Positions 35,439 to 44,912 of a stretch of 64,000 nucleotides of DNA are shown here, in pieces; the stretch's first letter is position 1; each line of letters opens with the position of its first letter. The stretch lies in NCBI GenBank assembly GCA_946183145.1, contig CAMGZM010000004.1:62001-126000 (forward strand), given 5' to 3'. The notes under the pieces are model-generated. The model saw only the letters and a list, made by a program, of their open reading frames with translations. It made no database searches and had not been told where the DNA came from. The stretch is from an uncultured Fretibacterium sp. (GTDB taxonomy: Bacteria > Synergistota > Synergistia > Synergistales > Aminobacteriaceae). The translations under genes and the position numbers were made by a program.

Positions 35439-38087
35439 TTATTTCAGCGCACCGAGAGCAGCATGAGCCGCCGCGACTCTCGCAACAGGTACACGGAACG
35501 GCGAGCATGATACGTAGCTGAGTCCTACGCTGTGGCAGAACGCAATACTCTCCGGGTTGCCGCCATGTTCACCGCAAATTCCTACAGACATTCCGGGGTT
35601 GACGGAGCGTCCTTTTTCGACCGCCATTTTCACGAGCTGGCCGGGGCCGTCCCTGTCGAGAACTGCAAACGGATTCTCCTTGAAGACTCCCTTGTCAACA
35701 TACTGGAACAAGAACTTGTTTTCCGCGTCATCACGTGAGTAGCCTAATGTCGTCTGCGTGAGGTCGTTTGTTCCGCATGAGAAGAACTGCGCGTACTCCG
35801 CTAATTGATCCGCAACAAGCGCCGCCCTCGGAAGCTCTATCATCGTTCCCACAAGATAGCCGAAATCTACACCGCTGGCCTTCTTCACTTCAGCCGCGAT
35901 TCTGTCAGCCATTTCACGGAAGAATTTCATCTCCGCTTTTGTTCCTACGATAGGTATCATGACTTCAGGCTTTACGGTTACGCCCTGTTTCGTAAGCTCA
36001 ACGACTGCTTCAAAGATCGCGTTCATCTGCATCTCGTAAATTTCGGGGTAAATCATTCCGAGTCTGCACCCTCTGAATCCTAACATCGGGTTGTTCTCGT
36101 GAAGCTGGTGAATCTTTTCGAGAACGTTATTGAGCTTCTTGGCTTCTTCCGGCGTTGCTGTCTTGAGGGCTTCGAGTACGTTGGGTTCTTTGGGCAGAAA
36201 TTCGTGTAACGGCGGGTCAAGAAGTCGGATTATTACGGGAAGTCCGTCCATCGCCCTGAATATCCCGATAAAGTCCTCTTTCTGCATGACCTTCAATTTT
36301 GCGAGAGCCTCAGCGCGTGCTTTCTTGCCTTCCTCGCCAGCTTCACCAAGCGCAACAATCAAGCTCTGCATTACGGGCAAACGGTCAACGCCCATGAACA
36401 TATGCTCAGTCCTGCAAAGCCCGACTCCCTTTGCGCCGAAATCACGTGCGCGTTTTGCGTCTTCGGGTGTGTCTGCGTTCGTCCAGACCTGCAATTTCGC
36501 GTTCTCGTCAGCCCACGCAAGAATCTTCTTGAAGTCGTCCGTGAATGTCGCGTCAACCATCTTTGCTTCGCCGGCCAAGAAATTACCCGTTGTGCCGTCA
36601 ACCGTTACCCAGTCGCCTTTCTTGAAGACACGATCTCCAACCGTCAGAGTCTCTTTCTCAACGTCAATAACTGCTGACTCACAGCCACAAACGGCGGGCT
36701 TGCCCATTCCGCGGGCAACAACAGCGGCGTGTGATGTCATTCCGCCTCTTGATGTTACGACACCCTGAGAAGCGAAAAGCCCGTGAATGTCATCGGGGCT
36801 AGTCTCAGGACGTGCGAGGATTGTGGGTTTGCCTTGTCTCGACCACTCTTCAGCCTCGTCCGCGCTGAATACGAGCATTCCTGCGCCTGCTCCGGGGGAA
36901 GCGGGGAGTCCTTTTGCGATTACGTCAAGTTTTGCTGACTTGTCGACCTGCCTGTGTAACAACATTTCAACCTGATCGGGGCTTACGCGTGTTACTGCTG
37001 TCTTTGTGTCGATTAATCCCTCGTTCACCATGTCAACGGCGGCTTTTACGGCGGCTGCTGCTGTGCGTTTTCCGGCTCTTGTCTGAAGGATGAATAATTT
37101 TCCGCGCTCTATCGTGAACTCTACGTCCTGCATGTCGTGATATGTTTTCTCAAGGTTGCTGGTGATTTCGCAGAGTTCCTTGTAGATTTCGGGCATTTCG
37201 TTCTCAAGCTGTGCAATAGGCATAGGAGTCCTGATTCCTGCAACAACGTCCTCGCCCTGTGCGTTGATGAGAAATTCTCCGTAAAGTTTGTTCTCGCCTG
37301 TTGACGGGTTACGCGTGAAGCATACGCCTGTTCCGCAGTCATTGCCCAAGTTGCCGAAAGCCATCGTGATAACGTTTACGGCTGTTCCGAGTGAGTCATC
37401 AATTTTGTTGATTTTGCGGTAAGTTACGGCGCGGGGGATATTCCAGCTCTTGAAGACTGCCTCAATTGCACGGCGCAGCTGAATCCAAGGGTCAGACGGG
37501 AAATCATTTCCTGTTGCGTTCTTGTAGATTGCTTTGTACTCAACGAGTAATTTCTCTAACGCTTCCGCCGGAATCTGATAATCCTGCTCAACTCCTGCGG
37601 CTTTGCGTGTCTTGGCTAATGCTTCCTCGAAAAGGTCAAAATTCACCTCATCAACAACGCTCCCGAACATCTGTATGAATCTCCTGTAGCTGTCAAGCGC
37701 AAAACGTTTGTTGCCTGATGCTTGCGCGAGTCCCTTTACGGTTTCTTCATTGAGGCCGAGATTGAGTATCGTCTCCATCATTCCTGGCATTGAGATGGGC
37801 GCGCCTGAACGTACCGAAACGAGCAGCGGATTTGTCGGTGAATTGAAGCCTTTTTCGGTCTCCTGCTCAAGGCGTTTCACTGAGGCTTTAACGTCGTCCC
37901 AAATCGTGTCCATGATTGAAGGATCCTGCATGTATTTGCGGCATACTTCAGTTGTGATTACGAATCCTGCGGGAATGGGAAGGCCTAACTGAGCCATAGC
38001 GCAGAGATTCGCGCCTTTGCCTCCGAGAAGCAAACGGTTTGAGCCGTCTCCTTCCTTGAGGCTGTATACAAATTTTTCTGAGGGCAT
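35439..38087 (-). CDS. ppdK: Pyruvate, phosphate dikinase
   Basis: An 882-residue enzyme interconverting pyruvate, ATP and Pi with phosphoenolpyruvate, AMP and PPi. The N-terminal ATP-grasp domain starts GGKGANLCAMAQLGLPIPAGF. The swivelling phosphohistidine domain has the catalytic His in GGMTSHAAVVARGMGKPAVCG (near residue 455). The C-terminal PEP/pyruvate barrel ends with GICGEHGG (catalytic Cys-Gly-Glu-His, near 835). In anaerobes it can run toward glycolysis with PPi saving or toward PEP for synthesis. The ATG follows GGAGAGTG. Confidence 0.97.
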   Translation of the reverse strand: MPSEKFVYSLKEGDGSNRLLLGGKGANLCAMAQLGLPIPAGFVITTEVCRKYMQDPSIMDTIWDDVKASVKRLEQETEKGFNSPTNPLLVSVRSGAPISMPGMMETILNLGLNEETVKGLAQASGNKRFALDSYRRFIQMFGSVVDEVNFDLFEEALAKTRKAAGVEQDYQIPAEALEKLLVEYKAIYKNATGNDFPSDPWIQLRRAIEAVFKSWNIPRAVTYRKINKIDDSLGTAVNVITMAFGNLGNDCGTGVCFTRNPSTGENKLYGEFLINAQGEDVVAGIRTPMPIAQLENEMPEIYKELCEITSNLEKTYHDMQDVEFTIERGKLFILQTRAGKRTAAAAVKAAVDMVNEGLIDTKTAVTRVSPDQVEMLLHRQVDKSAKLDVIAKGLPASPGAGAGMLVFSADEAEEWSRQGKPTILARPETSPDDIHGLFASQGVVTSRGGMTSHAAVVARGMGKPAVCGCESAVIDVEKETLTVGDRVFKKGDWVTVDGTTGNFLAGEAKMVDATFTDDFKKILAWADENAKLQVWTNADTPEDAKRARDFGAKGVGLCRTEHMFMGVDRLPVMQSLIVALGEAGEEGKKARAEALAKLKVMQKEDFIGIFRAMDGLPVIIRLLDPPLHEFLPKEPNVLEALKTATPEEAKKLNNVLEKIHQLHENNPMLGFRGCRLGMIYPEIYEMQMNAIFEAVVELTKQGVTVKPEVMIPIVGTKAEMKFFREMADRIAAEVKKASGVDFGYLVGTMIELPRAALVADQLAEYAQFFSCGTNDLTQTTLGYSRDDAENKFLFQYVDKGVFKENPFAVLDRDGPGQLVKMAVEKGRSVNPGMSVGICGEHGGNPESIAFCHSVGLSYVSCSPFRVPVARVAAAHAALGALK

Positions 38088-38167
38088 AATAAATCACTCT
38101 CCGATTAAAGTTTTTGTGATGAGTTGAATTATAGAGAATTTCAGAAAAAAGTATTGCGCTTTTTGCA

Positions 38168-39337
38168 CTAGTTTATACTCACTCGCCGCCCCTCATGCGC
38201 TGACATATACGCCGCGTAAATCACCTGCACTGTTTCATACGCAATATCGAATCCTGAAAGTGAGTCGCGGTCATATGCTACTGCCTCCAAAAAGTCGCGA
38301 AGCTCACCCGCATAGCCGCGTATAATTTCATCGCTGACAAATGCCTTGTTCCATCCGAGTTTTGACGGAAGCATCTCAGAAATATACACATCCTCTAATC
38401 CGTCCTCGTCAAGAAAGTACGTATCAAGAATATCTGTCGGAGTTATGTTGCAGGTCATGGCCGCGTCATTGGCGTAAACCTCGATATAGTTTTTCGTTCC
38501 GCCCAAAACTGAATCGCTTGCTATCGTCAGGCATTTAGTCCCGTCAGAAAAAGTTACTGTAACAGCGGCGTAATCTTCTACATCTTCCGGCCTCGCGGAA
38601 ATATGTCGGTGTTCATATTCGGTTAATGCTCTTGTCGTTGTCCCTGTGTCAGCAGTAACGCTCTCAATCCCGAACGGTTCACCGCGTGCTTCTGCTTCCT
38701 GATGCTTAAGCCAAAGCATTCCGCTTAAAGGGTGAGTGCCTGTGCGAATGAGGCAGCCTCCTCCTGTTTTGTTCCATTTTCCCGCAACGGATGAGCTTGA
38801 ACCTTTGAGACTCTCCTCGCCCTTCATGAATAGAATCTTTGAGCGTTTAGCCCGGATAATTTCGGCGGCTTTCTGGACGGGAGGAGCGTACACAAAATTT
38901 TCCGCGTACATAAATTTTCTCCCGGTCTCACGAAGAACATCACGCAGCTCATTCATCGATGCAATGACATTCTCATACATTACGCGCCTCGGAGTTACAA
39001 GGCCGGTATTCTCTTCACCGTTCCCGAAATAACCCGTCAAAGGCTTTTCACAGATTACATTTTTTCCCGCCTTAAGTGCTTTTATTGCCATAGGAATATG
39101 AAGAAAAGGTGGTGTAACAATGTCGACCAAATTTATTTCAGGGTCATCAAGAATCGAATCGTAATCCGAAGTTGAAGACTCGTAGCCGTAATCCCTCCGC
39201 AAATTTTCAGCGAGTTCAAGATTAACATCGCAAATCGTTTTGAGTCTGAAAGGAATATTGCTGACGTTTTTATATCCGCCTGCATGAAGCCTCGCCGCAT
39301 ATCCCGCGCCTGCTGTGCCAATAATTACCGGCTGCAT
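38168..39337 (-). CDS. Gfo/Idh/MocA-family oxidoreductase
   Basis: A 389-residue NAD(P)-dependent dehydrogenase acting on a sugar, inositol or related polyol. The Rossmann start is IIGTAGAGYAARLHAGGY, and the family motif with its catalytic-site Lys is ICEKPLTG (near residue 98). A later GTHPLSGMLW segment carries the His typical of the second motif. GAGGAGG precedes the ATG. It is monocistronic as far as seen and divergent from tRNA-Glu. The exact substrate cannot be given. Confidence 0.88.
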   Translation of the reverse strand: MQPVIIGTAGAGYAARLHAGGYKNVSNIPFRLKTICDVNLELAENLRRDYGYESSTSDYDSILDDPEINLVDIVTPPFLHIPMAIKALKAGKNVICEKPLTGYFGNGEENTGLVTPRRVMYENVIASMNELRDVLRETGRKFMYAENFVYAPPVQKAAEIIRAKRSKILFMKGEESLKGSSSSVAGKWNKTGGGCLIRTGTHPLSGMLWLKHQEAEARGEPFGIESVTADTGTTTRALTEYEHRHISARPEDVEDYAAVTVTFSDGTKCLTIASDSVLGGTKNYIEVYANDAAMTCNITPTDILDTYFLDEDGLEDVYISEMLPSKLGWNKAFVSDEIIRGYAGELRDFLEAVAYDRDSLSGFDIAYETVQVIYAAYMSAHEGRRVSIN

Positions 39338-39381
39338 GAAAAATTTTCCTCCTCGTAATGAATTTGCATGAAGTATACAGC

Positions 39382-39410
39382 TTGCATAAAAATTTTTATC
39401 GTGGTAATAT
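39382..39410 (+). promoter_or_regulatory. Promoter of tRNA-Glu
   Basis: TTGCAT, 17 bases, TAATAT, placing the start about 16 bases before the tRNA. Confidence 0.75.
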
Positions 39411-39432
39411 TCCCTGCGTTGTAAAAATAAAT

Positions 39433-39505
39433 GGCCTCATCGACTAGTGGTCCAGGTCGTAGCCCTCTCAAGGCTAAAACACGAGTTCGAACCTCGTTGA
39501 GGCTA
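39433..39505 (+). tRNA. tRNA-Glu (anticodon CUC)
   Basis: A 73-base tRNA without encoded CCA. The acceptor stem is GGCCTCA/TGAGGCT, the D stem GACT/GGTC, the anticodon stem TAGCC/GGCTA encloses loop CTCTCAA (anticodon CUC), and the T arm has GTTCGAAC. It reads GAG codons. A promoter and a terminator frame it. Confidence 0.95.
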
Positions 39506-39517
39506 CTAAAAGCAAGG

Positions 39518-39551
39518 AGCTTCCGTAAAGATAATACGGAGGCTTTTTTTA
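39518..39551 (+). terminator. Terminator of tRNA-Glu
   Basis: Stem AGC-TTCCGTA / TACGGA-GGCT followed by seven T. Confidence 0.9.
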
Positions 39552-39615
39552 TGGGTGTGATGATTTATAATTAGGCGTTAAAGCGGTATGAAGGACAAGG
39601 ACGGGCAGAATAATA

Positions 39616-42522
39616 ATGAGTGAAAAAACAGCGGAAGAAAAATTAAGGCAGGCACTAGAAGGCAGCACAACCAGCAACAGCAGCAGCGAGCCGCCGAAAC
39701 CCCAGAAGAAACCCAAGCCATCACGCGCAAGGCCGAAAGCAGTATCATCACGCACCGTGAAATCCGAAAGTATCGGTGAAAGACTCGATTCATTCATGGA
39801 TGATTTTGAGCGCAGAATAGAGCAGAGCATTAACGCTGTAAAATCGCCCTCAGAATCTCATGAGACTCCCCGCCGCGCAAGAATTTCCGCTGAACATAAG
39901 CCCGAAACTTCACGCAGAGTCCATAAAGCTGTGAATACACATCCCGAACCGTTAGAGGAGCTTATACCCTCAAAACATGAAGCAACGCCGGAAATTTCAC
40001 AGCCTGAGTCATTACCCGAAATTGACGCAATACAGGAAGATTTACCCGTCTCACAGCCTGAAGCAACGTCGGAAATCTCACAGCCTGAGTCATTACCCGA
40101 AATTGACGCAATACAGGAAGATTTACCCGTCTCACAGCCTGAAACAACGCCGGAAATCTCGCATCATGAATCATCACACGCAACTGACGCAACACAGGAA
40201 GATTTACCCGTCTCACAGCCTGAGTCAATGCCGGAAATATCACAGCATGAATCATTACCTGCAACTGACACAACGCAGGAAGATGTACCCGTCTCACAGC
40301 CTGAAACAGTGCCGGAAGAAATTATCCCTGACGTTATGCCGCTCGATGAAGCCGAACCAAACGAGGAAGAATTACCCGACATACCCGTGATTGAGGCCGC
40401 TTTTGACGAAGTTCCCGAAACACCGCAGGAGACTTACGGCGATTTGCCCGATATACCCGTGATTAGTGCTGATGAAGATGATGACACAGCAGAAATTTTT
40501 GCTGACGGACTCGAGGACATTATCCCGCCCGCTGATGATGAAGCTGATGAAACGCGAAAAGAATCCCATATTGATTTTCAGGAGGCAGAACTCATTGAAG
40601 CTCCAGAAATTGATGATGATTTTACTGACATTGACGCTGATACAGACGATTTCACTGACGAGCCTTTAGACGAGGAACCCGCAGCCCCTGACGCTGAAGA
40701 GGAAGACGCGCCGCCGTATGACATTGAGTCTGATGACGCGGGAATTTTCGCAGATGATGTTGATGCTGTTGATGTTGATGTTGATGATGATGTTGCTGAT
40801 GATACGCCCGGAGACTTTTCGCCGTCAGCCGATGTAGTGCTGAATGTTGATGACGAAATACCGCAGATTTCACAGCCGTCTGAACCCATCAATGACCCAG
40901 AATCCGAGTCAGTCCCCGTAACCGTAACAATGCCAGAATCCACAAAGACAGCAGAAGACAAGCTCATGGCCGATATTGCGGAAGCCATGACGGGAAACCC
41001 TCTCAGCCTCGAATCGCTAGAATCTCCAGCCTACAATATCCCGGAAAATTTCTTCACAGAAGGCGCGAACAACGGAGACTCCCCCCAGTCAGCAGAAGAC
41101 AAGCTCAAGGCTAATATCGCTCAGGCACTCTCAGAATCTCCGATTAATGCGGCACATGAGCAAGCACGCCAGAGTCTTGAGCAGGACATTAACCCGTTCG
41201 AGGAACTCTCAATCCCTGAACCCGAAAATGAGCCTCACAATGAAGAATTATTGCCGGAAGAATCTCATGACATAGAAGAACCGCTAACGGAAGAGTCTCT
41301 TGACGGAGAAGAATCGCTTACGGAAGAAACGAATGATGACGATGATTTTACGCCGCAAGAAATTCCCGCTGATGATGATAATGTTGATGAATTAATGCCG
41401 GATTCATCTGCGGTTGATGAGAATGAAGATGACACAGAGAGCCTTAATGACCCGTTTACGATACCTGATTTCCCCGATGATGATACAGAGTCAGAGCCAT
41501 CTATGAATCTCGAATCATCAGAGGATGAGACAAGATTTTTCACGGAGGCTTTCACTGATGATGACGCTGAAGAAGCAGCCGAGCCTGAAAACGATTTAGA
41601 CCTTATGCCGAAAATTGACCCTGAGCCGGAAGCAGTACAGGACATTTTCACACAGTCTCAAGAAGAGTCAGAACCCGAAATTAACACGGAAGAAACTACA
41701 GAGACGGAGCAAGAATCAGAGCCAGAATCAGCCGTAAATGATAATGATGATATGCCGTTCCCTGTTGAAGAGCCAGAGAAAACAGCAGAAGAGCCGCAGA
41801 AAACTCCGCTCACTGAACAGGAAGCATTAATAGCGATGCTTAATCAGGAATTTGAGCCTGAAAGCAGCAATTTCACAGCACAGGAGGAGGCACAGCCGGA
41901 TAATAACATGCCTGAACAGAGTTTGCTTAATGATGAAACACCCGGAACTTTTGAGCCGGAAGAAAACCATGATGATTTTGACATATCTTCGCTCGGTGAT
42001 GAGCTTGGGCAGGCCGCAACATTCGCCGACGAAAGCGAAGACTTCACAGCATCACCCGCAACAGTAACAGAAATGATAACTCAGCCCGAAGCCGGAATAA
42101 CCCATAACCCGGAAGACGATCACAAGGAGAAGACAATGAACATTCGCGAAAAACTAGCCTCAAGGAAAAACGGAAATTCAGAAAGCGCGCCGGCAGGAAA
42201 AAGCAAATCAGGATTGCTTCTCACTGTTCTAACAGGATTGCTTGCGGTTATAGGAGGGTTAATTCTCTGGCAGTTAATGCAGGTTTCCGACAAAATTACT
42301 TCCCTCGCAATGAACGCGCCGGGCTATGAGTCGTCAGCAAGATCAGAGACTCCCTCTTACGATTACGCAATAGACTTCATACTTGATCCGAATCTCGCTG
42401 ACAGAATGGCGCAAAGAGGGCGTGCAGGGTGGCAGGTTGTCGGCTCAAGACGCACTCAGGACAGCACAACAGGCCAATACGGTTACGAGTTCATATTCAT
42501 GCGCCGTACTCCGGGGAGGTAA
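39616..42522 (+). CDS. Large acidic repeat protein with C-terminal membrane helix
   Basis: A 968-residue protein. Residues 1-70 are basic and Pro/Lys/Arg-rich. About residues 120-840 are very acidic, low-complexity and Glu/Asp/Pro/Ser-rich, with a four-and-a-bit copy 27-residue repeat (DNA 39979-40310). After a short basic segment comes one hydrophobic helix (near residues 865-887) and a compact C-terminal domain (FILDPNLADRMAQRGRAGWQVVGSR) resembling small DUF4177-like folds. There is no signal peptide, so the acidic part is probably cytoplasmic with the last domain across the membrane. It ends 4 bp before ftsY, suggesting a link with membrane targeting. No function is known. Confidence 0.8.
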   Translation: MSEKTAEEKLRQALEGSTTSNSSSEPPKPQKKPKPSRARPKAVSSRTVKSESIGERLDSFMDDFERRIEQSINAVKSPSESHETPRRARISAEHKPETSRRVHKAVNTHPEPLEELIPSKHEATPEISQPESLPEIDAIQEDLPVSQPEATSEISQPESLPEIDAIQEDLPVSQPETTPEISHHESSHATDATQEDLPVSQPESMPEISQHESLPATDTTQEDVPVSQPETVPEEIIPDVMPLDEAEPNEEELPDIPVIEAAFDEVPETPQETYGDLPDIPVISADEDDDTAEIFADGLEDIIPPADDEADETRKESHIDFQEAELIEAPEIDDDFTDIDADTDDFTDEPLDEEPAAPDAEEEDAPPYDIESDDAGIFADDVDAVDVDVDDDVADDTPGDFSPSADVVLNVDDEIPQISQPSEPINDPESESVPVTVTMPESTKTAEDKLMADIAEAMTGNPLSLESLESPAYNIPENFFTEGANNGDSPQSAEDKLKANIAQALSESPINAAHEQARQSLEQDINPFEELSIPEPENEPHNEELLPEESHDIEEPLTEESLDGEESLTEETNDDDDFTPQEIPADDDNVDELMPDSSAVDENEDDTESLNDPFTIPDFPDDDTESEPSMNLESSEDETRFFTEAFTDDDAEEAAEPENDLDLMPKIDPEPEAVQDIFTQSQEESEPEINTEETTETEQESEPESAVNDNDDMPFPVEEPEKTAEEPQKTPLTEQEALIAMLNQEFEPESSNFTAQEEAQPDNNMPEQSLLNDETPGTFEPEENHDDFDISSLGDELGQAATFADESEDFTASPATVTEMITQPEAGITHNPEDDHKEKTMNIREKLASRKNGNSESAPAGKSKSGLLLTVLTGLLAVIGGLILWQLMQVSDKITSLAMNAPGYESSARSETPSYDYAIDFILDPNLADRMAQRGRAGWQVVGSRRTQDSTTGQYGYEFIFMRRTPGR
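39979..40310 (+). repeat. 81-bp in-frame tandem repeat
   Basis: Units start at 39979, 40060, 40141 and 40222, with a partial one at 40303, exactly 81 bp apart. Each encodes 27 residues of the type E(A/T)xPEISQPESLPEIDAIQ followed by EDLPVSQP. The first two are almost identical and later ones diverge. Confidence 0.92.
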
Positions 42523-42526
42523 TATC

Positions 42527-43450
42527 ATGGCGTTGTTCGCAAAATTACGCGAGAGCCTTAAAGGTGTACGCGAAAAATGGAGCGCGGGAATCTCAAAATT
42601 ATTCTCATCGGGAAAATTTGACTCCGATTTCTGGGACAACTTAGAGGAACAATTAATAGCGGGCGATACTGGACTCGATTTCACGGAAGAAATGATAGAC
42701 TTCCTCAAAGCTAAAGCAAAACGAAAAGGCATTAAGACTCCTGAAGGTCTCAAGGACATTTTCACCGCAAAAATTGTTGATGAGCTTAATTCCGTTAAGG
42801 GCATGGGAGAATCTTTCAGCCTCGTAAAAACTCCCCTCGTTCTTCTCATGGCCGGGGTAAACGGAAGCGGCAAAACTACCTCAGCAGGAAAACTCGCGGC
42901 CATGTACGCAAAGCAGGGCAAAAGAGTCATCCTCGCGGCTGCTGATACATTCCGTGCGGCGGCGGTTGAGCAGCTCAAAATCTGGGGCGAACACTCAAAC
43001 GTAAGAGTCATAGCCCAGGGTCAGGGAGCAGATCCGGCGGCTGTATCTTTTGACGCATGGAAGGCCGCTGAAAACTCAAACGCTGATGTTCTTATCGTTG
43101 ACACAGCAGGAAGGCTTCACGACAAACATAACTTGATGGAGGAATTACGCAAGATTCACCGTGTATTATTGCGCGGGGCAGGTGATGAGAGGCTCGAAAC
43201 TGTTTTAGTGCTTGACGCTGTATTAGGCCAAAATTCTGTCGCCCAAGCCGAAACTTTCAACAGCATAATCCCCGTAACATCTATAATCCTCACGAAATAC
43301 GACAACACAGCAAAGGGCGGTGTCGTTATCTCAATCGCAAGAAAACTTCATATACCAGTGCGCTATATAGGACTCGGCGAAGGTGCTGACGACTTGAACA
43401 CTTTCAGCCCTCTTGATTTCGCGAATGCCTTAATGGAAGTCAGTCAGTGA
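42527..43450 (+). CDS. ftsY: Signal recognition particle receptor FtsY
   Basis: A 307-residue SRP-type GTPase that docks ribosome-SRP complexes at the membrane. The N domain is residues 1-95. The G domain has G1 AGVNGSGKTTSAGKLA (near 112), DTFRAAAVEQLKIW, G3 VDTAGRLHDK and G4 TKYD (usually TKLD). There is almost no acidic A domain; the acidic protein encoded just upstream may be relevant to this. The frame is open upstream, but GGAGG 7 bases before the ATG at 42527 marks the start. Confidence 0.95.
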   Translation: MALFAKLRESLKGVREKWSAGISKLFSSGKFDSDFWDNLEEQLIAGDTGLDFTEEMIDFLKAKAKRKGIKTPEGLKDIFTAKIVDELNSVKGMGESFSLVKTPLVLLMAGVNGSGKTTSAGKLAAMYAKQGKRVILAAADTFRAAAVEQLKIWGEHSNVRVIAQGQGADPAAVSFDAWKAAENSNADVLIVDTAGRLHDKHNLMEELRKIHRVLLRGAGDERLETVLVLDAVLGQNSVAQAETFNSIIPVTSIILTKYDNTAKGGVVISIARKLHIPVRYIGLGEGADDLNTFSPLDFANALMEVSQ

Positions 43451-44409
43451 ACGAGAGAGATTACAGCCTCAAATCACTTACTCCAGAATCAACGCTGATA
43501 TATCTTTTGCGGACTCTTTTCGGGACTGCCGCAGAATATGCCGTGTATATCCCCGACTCCGGCGATGTCGTTGCGCTCACAAAAGGGCAGCTCGTTTTTC
43601 TCGTTGAAAGGGGATGTGCTGACGCGATGATTAAGACTCTCCCGCAGTTAGCCGCAAGAAATATCATACGTCCCATTAACCCGGAGGAAATAGAATACCC
43701 GCAGGACATTAACGCGCTTTACGTTGAGACAACCGGGGCATTTGTCGGGACTCTTGAGACTGCATTATACCCCGATGAACCGCAGTTCCCTTCATGGTGG
43801 GATGCTCCTGTTCCGTTCGCAATCTCTTCACGCGGAGTCTTGAGACTGAATGATACGGCAATAAGCATGTTCGGCGCGGGACTCGAAAAACTTAACGCCT
43901 CAGAACTTCCAGATCGCGACGAGTTTATAGTGAGGCTTGAAGGCACAAACGGCGCGAGATTCATTGCGTTCCGTAAACTTAAGCCGGGAATTTTCACGGT
44001 CGATGACTGCACAGAAGATCTCAATGACGCACAGGATATTACGTGGTGGGCTGCTGTCGGACAAACATGGATGCGCGAGGTTGAAGCTAGAGGCGGAAAA
44101 TGGCAGCGTCTTTCATCAATACCCGGCGGCAAAAGGAGAGTCCGCGCTTGTGAATGGCAGGGACAAATTCAAGGTTATCTCGATATTCAGATGCCGCAAA
44201 GAAACAAACCCGTACCACAAATACAGGAACAAGAAACAGAATCACAGCCGGAAAATTTACAGCCTCAACCACAACAGGAAGAACCAATACAGCCCGAACC
44301 GTTAAGCATGAGGCAGCCTGATGATGTAATCGGGAGAATAGGCCCTCAGGCTATGGCACTCCTTGCGGCGGGTCAGTCAAGAGAAAATGAAGGGGGATTC
44401 ATCTTATGA
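43447..44409 (+). CDS. Hypothetical protein of the ftsY operon
   Basis: A 320-residue soluble protein of unrecognised family. Residues 1-110 contain a helical segment and VVALTKGQLVFLVERG. Residues 110-235 contain Trp-rich stretches (FPSWWDAPVPFAISSRGVLRLN, then ITWWAAVGQTWMREVEARGGKW) that recall a PAS-like sensor fold. Residues 238-285 are a Gln/Glu/Pro linker. It starts with GTG overlapping the ftsY stop by 4 bases, and its end overlaps the DUF4416 gene, so it is firmly part of the operon. Function unknown. Confidence 0.72.
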   Translation: MNERDYSLKSLTPESTLIYLLRTLFGTAAEYAVYIPDSGDVVALTKGQLVFLVERGCADAMIKTLPQLAARNIIRPINPEEIEYPQDINALYVETTGAFVGTLETALYPDEPQFPSWWDAPVPFAISSRGVLRLNDTAISMFGAGLEKLNASELPDRDEFIVRLEGTNGARFIAFRKLKPGIFTVDDCTEDLNDAQDITWWAAVGQTWMREVEARGGKWQRLSSIPGGKRRVRACEWQGQIQGYLDIQMPQRNKPVPQIQEQETESQPENLQPQPQQEEPIQPEPLSMRQPDDVIGRIGPQAMALLAAGQSRENEGGFIL

Positions 44410-44912
44410 GAGATCCGAGAGTAAAACGCATTGCGGGAATCTTGTACCCCGATGATGATTTATTGTCGTGGAGCGTTGAAATGCTCACAGAAATTTGGGG
44501 AGTCCCGGAAATTATGAGCAGTCCTGTACCATTTGACAAGACAAATTATTACGATGAAATTTCGCCGAATCTCAAGCGAGTCTTCTTATGTTTTCCCGGA
44601 CTCGTAAACGCAGGAGGACTCGCAGACTGGAAGCACGAAGCAATAGAGATTGAAGCGATGAGCCGCAAACCTGTACGAGCGGTGAACATTGACCCGGGAT
44701 ATATTGACGGCGCAAGATTGATTTTAGCGTCAACAAAAGACCACGCGCACCGAATATATTTGCGTGACGGGATTTTTGCGGAAGTAACAATGCGTTACAG
44801 GTTCAGGAAATGGGCGAGCTTTGATTACACTTTCCCGGATTTTGCCAGCGGAGTTTACGATGAATTTTTGTCGAAAGTCCGAAAATTGTGGCTTCATGAG
44901 GTAAAAGAATGA
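44406..44912 (+). CDS. DUF4416-family protein
   Basis: A 168-residue protein matching the DUF4416 pattern: a start with RIAGILYPD, TNYYDEISPNLKRVF in the middle, the Asn-Ile-Asp-Pro-Gly motif VNIDPGYI, LASTKDHAHRIYL and WASFDYTFPDF near the end. The family has no assigned function and occurs in several anaerobic phyla. It overlaps its neighbours by 4 bases on both sides (ATGA type), so it is translationally coupled. Confidence 0.85.
   Translation: MRDPRVKRIAGILYPDDDLLSWSVEMLTEIWGVPEIMSSPVPFDKTNYYDEISPNLKRVFLCFPGLVNAGGLADWKHEAIEIEAMSRKPVRAVNIDPGYIDGARLILASTKDHAHRIYLRDGIFAEVTMRYRFRKWASFDYTFPDFASGVYDEFLSKVRKLWLHEVKE

Noticed and set aside
39979-40310. Regular 81-bp repeats as a CRISPR-like array
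   Set aside because: Units are contiguous without spacers, a multiple of three, and lie in frame within the 968-residue acidic protein.
39962-41651. Several minus-strand open frames in the acidic gene
   Set aside because: They are Ser-rich reverse reading of Glu/Asp codons with no start signals.
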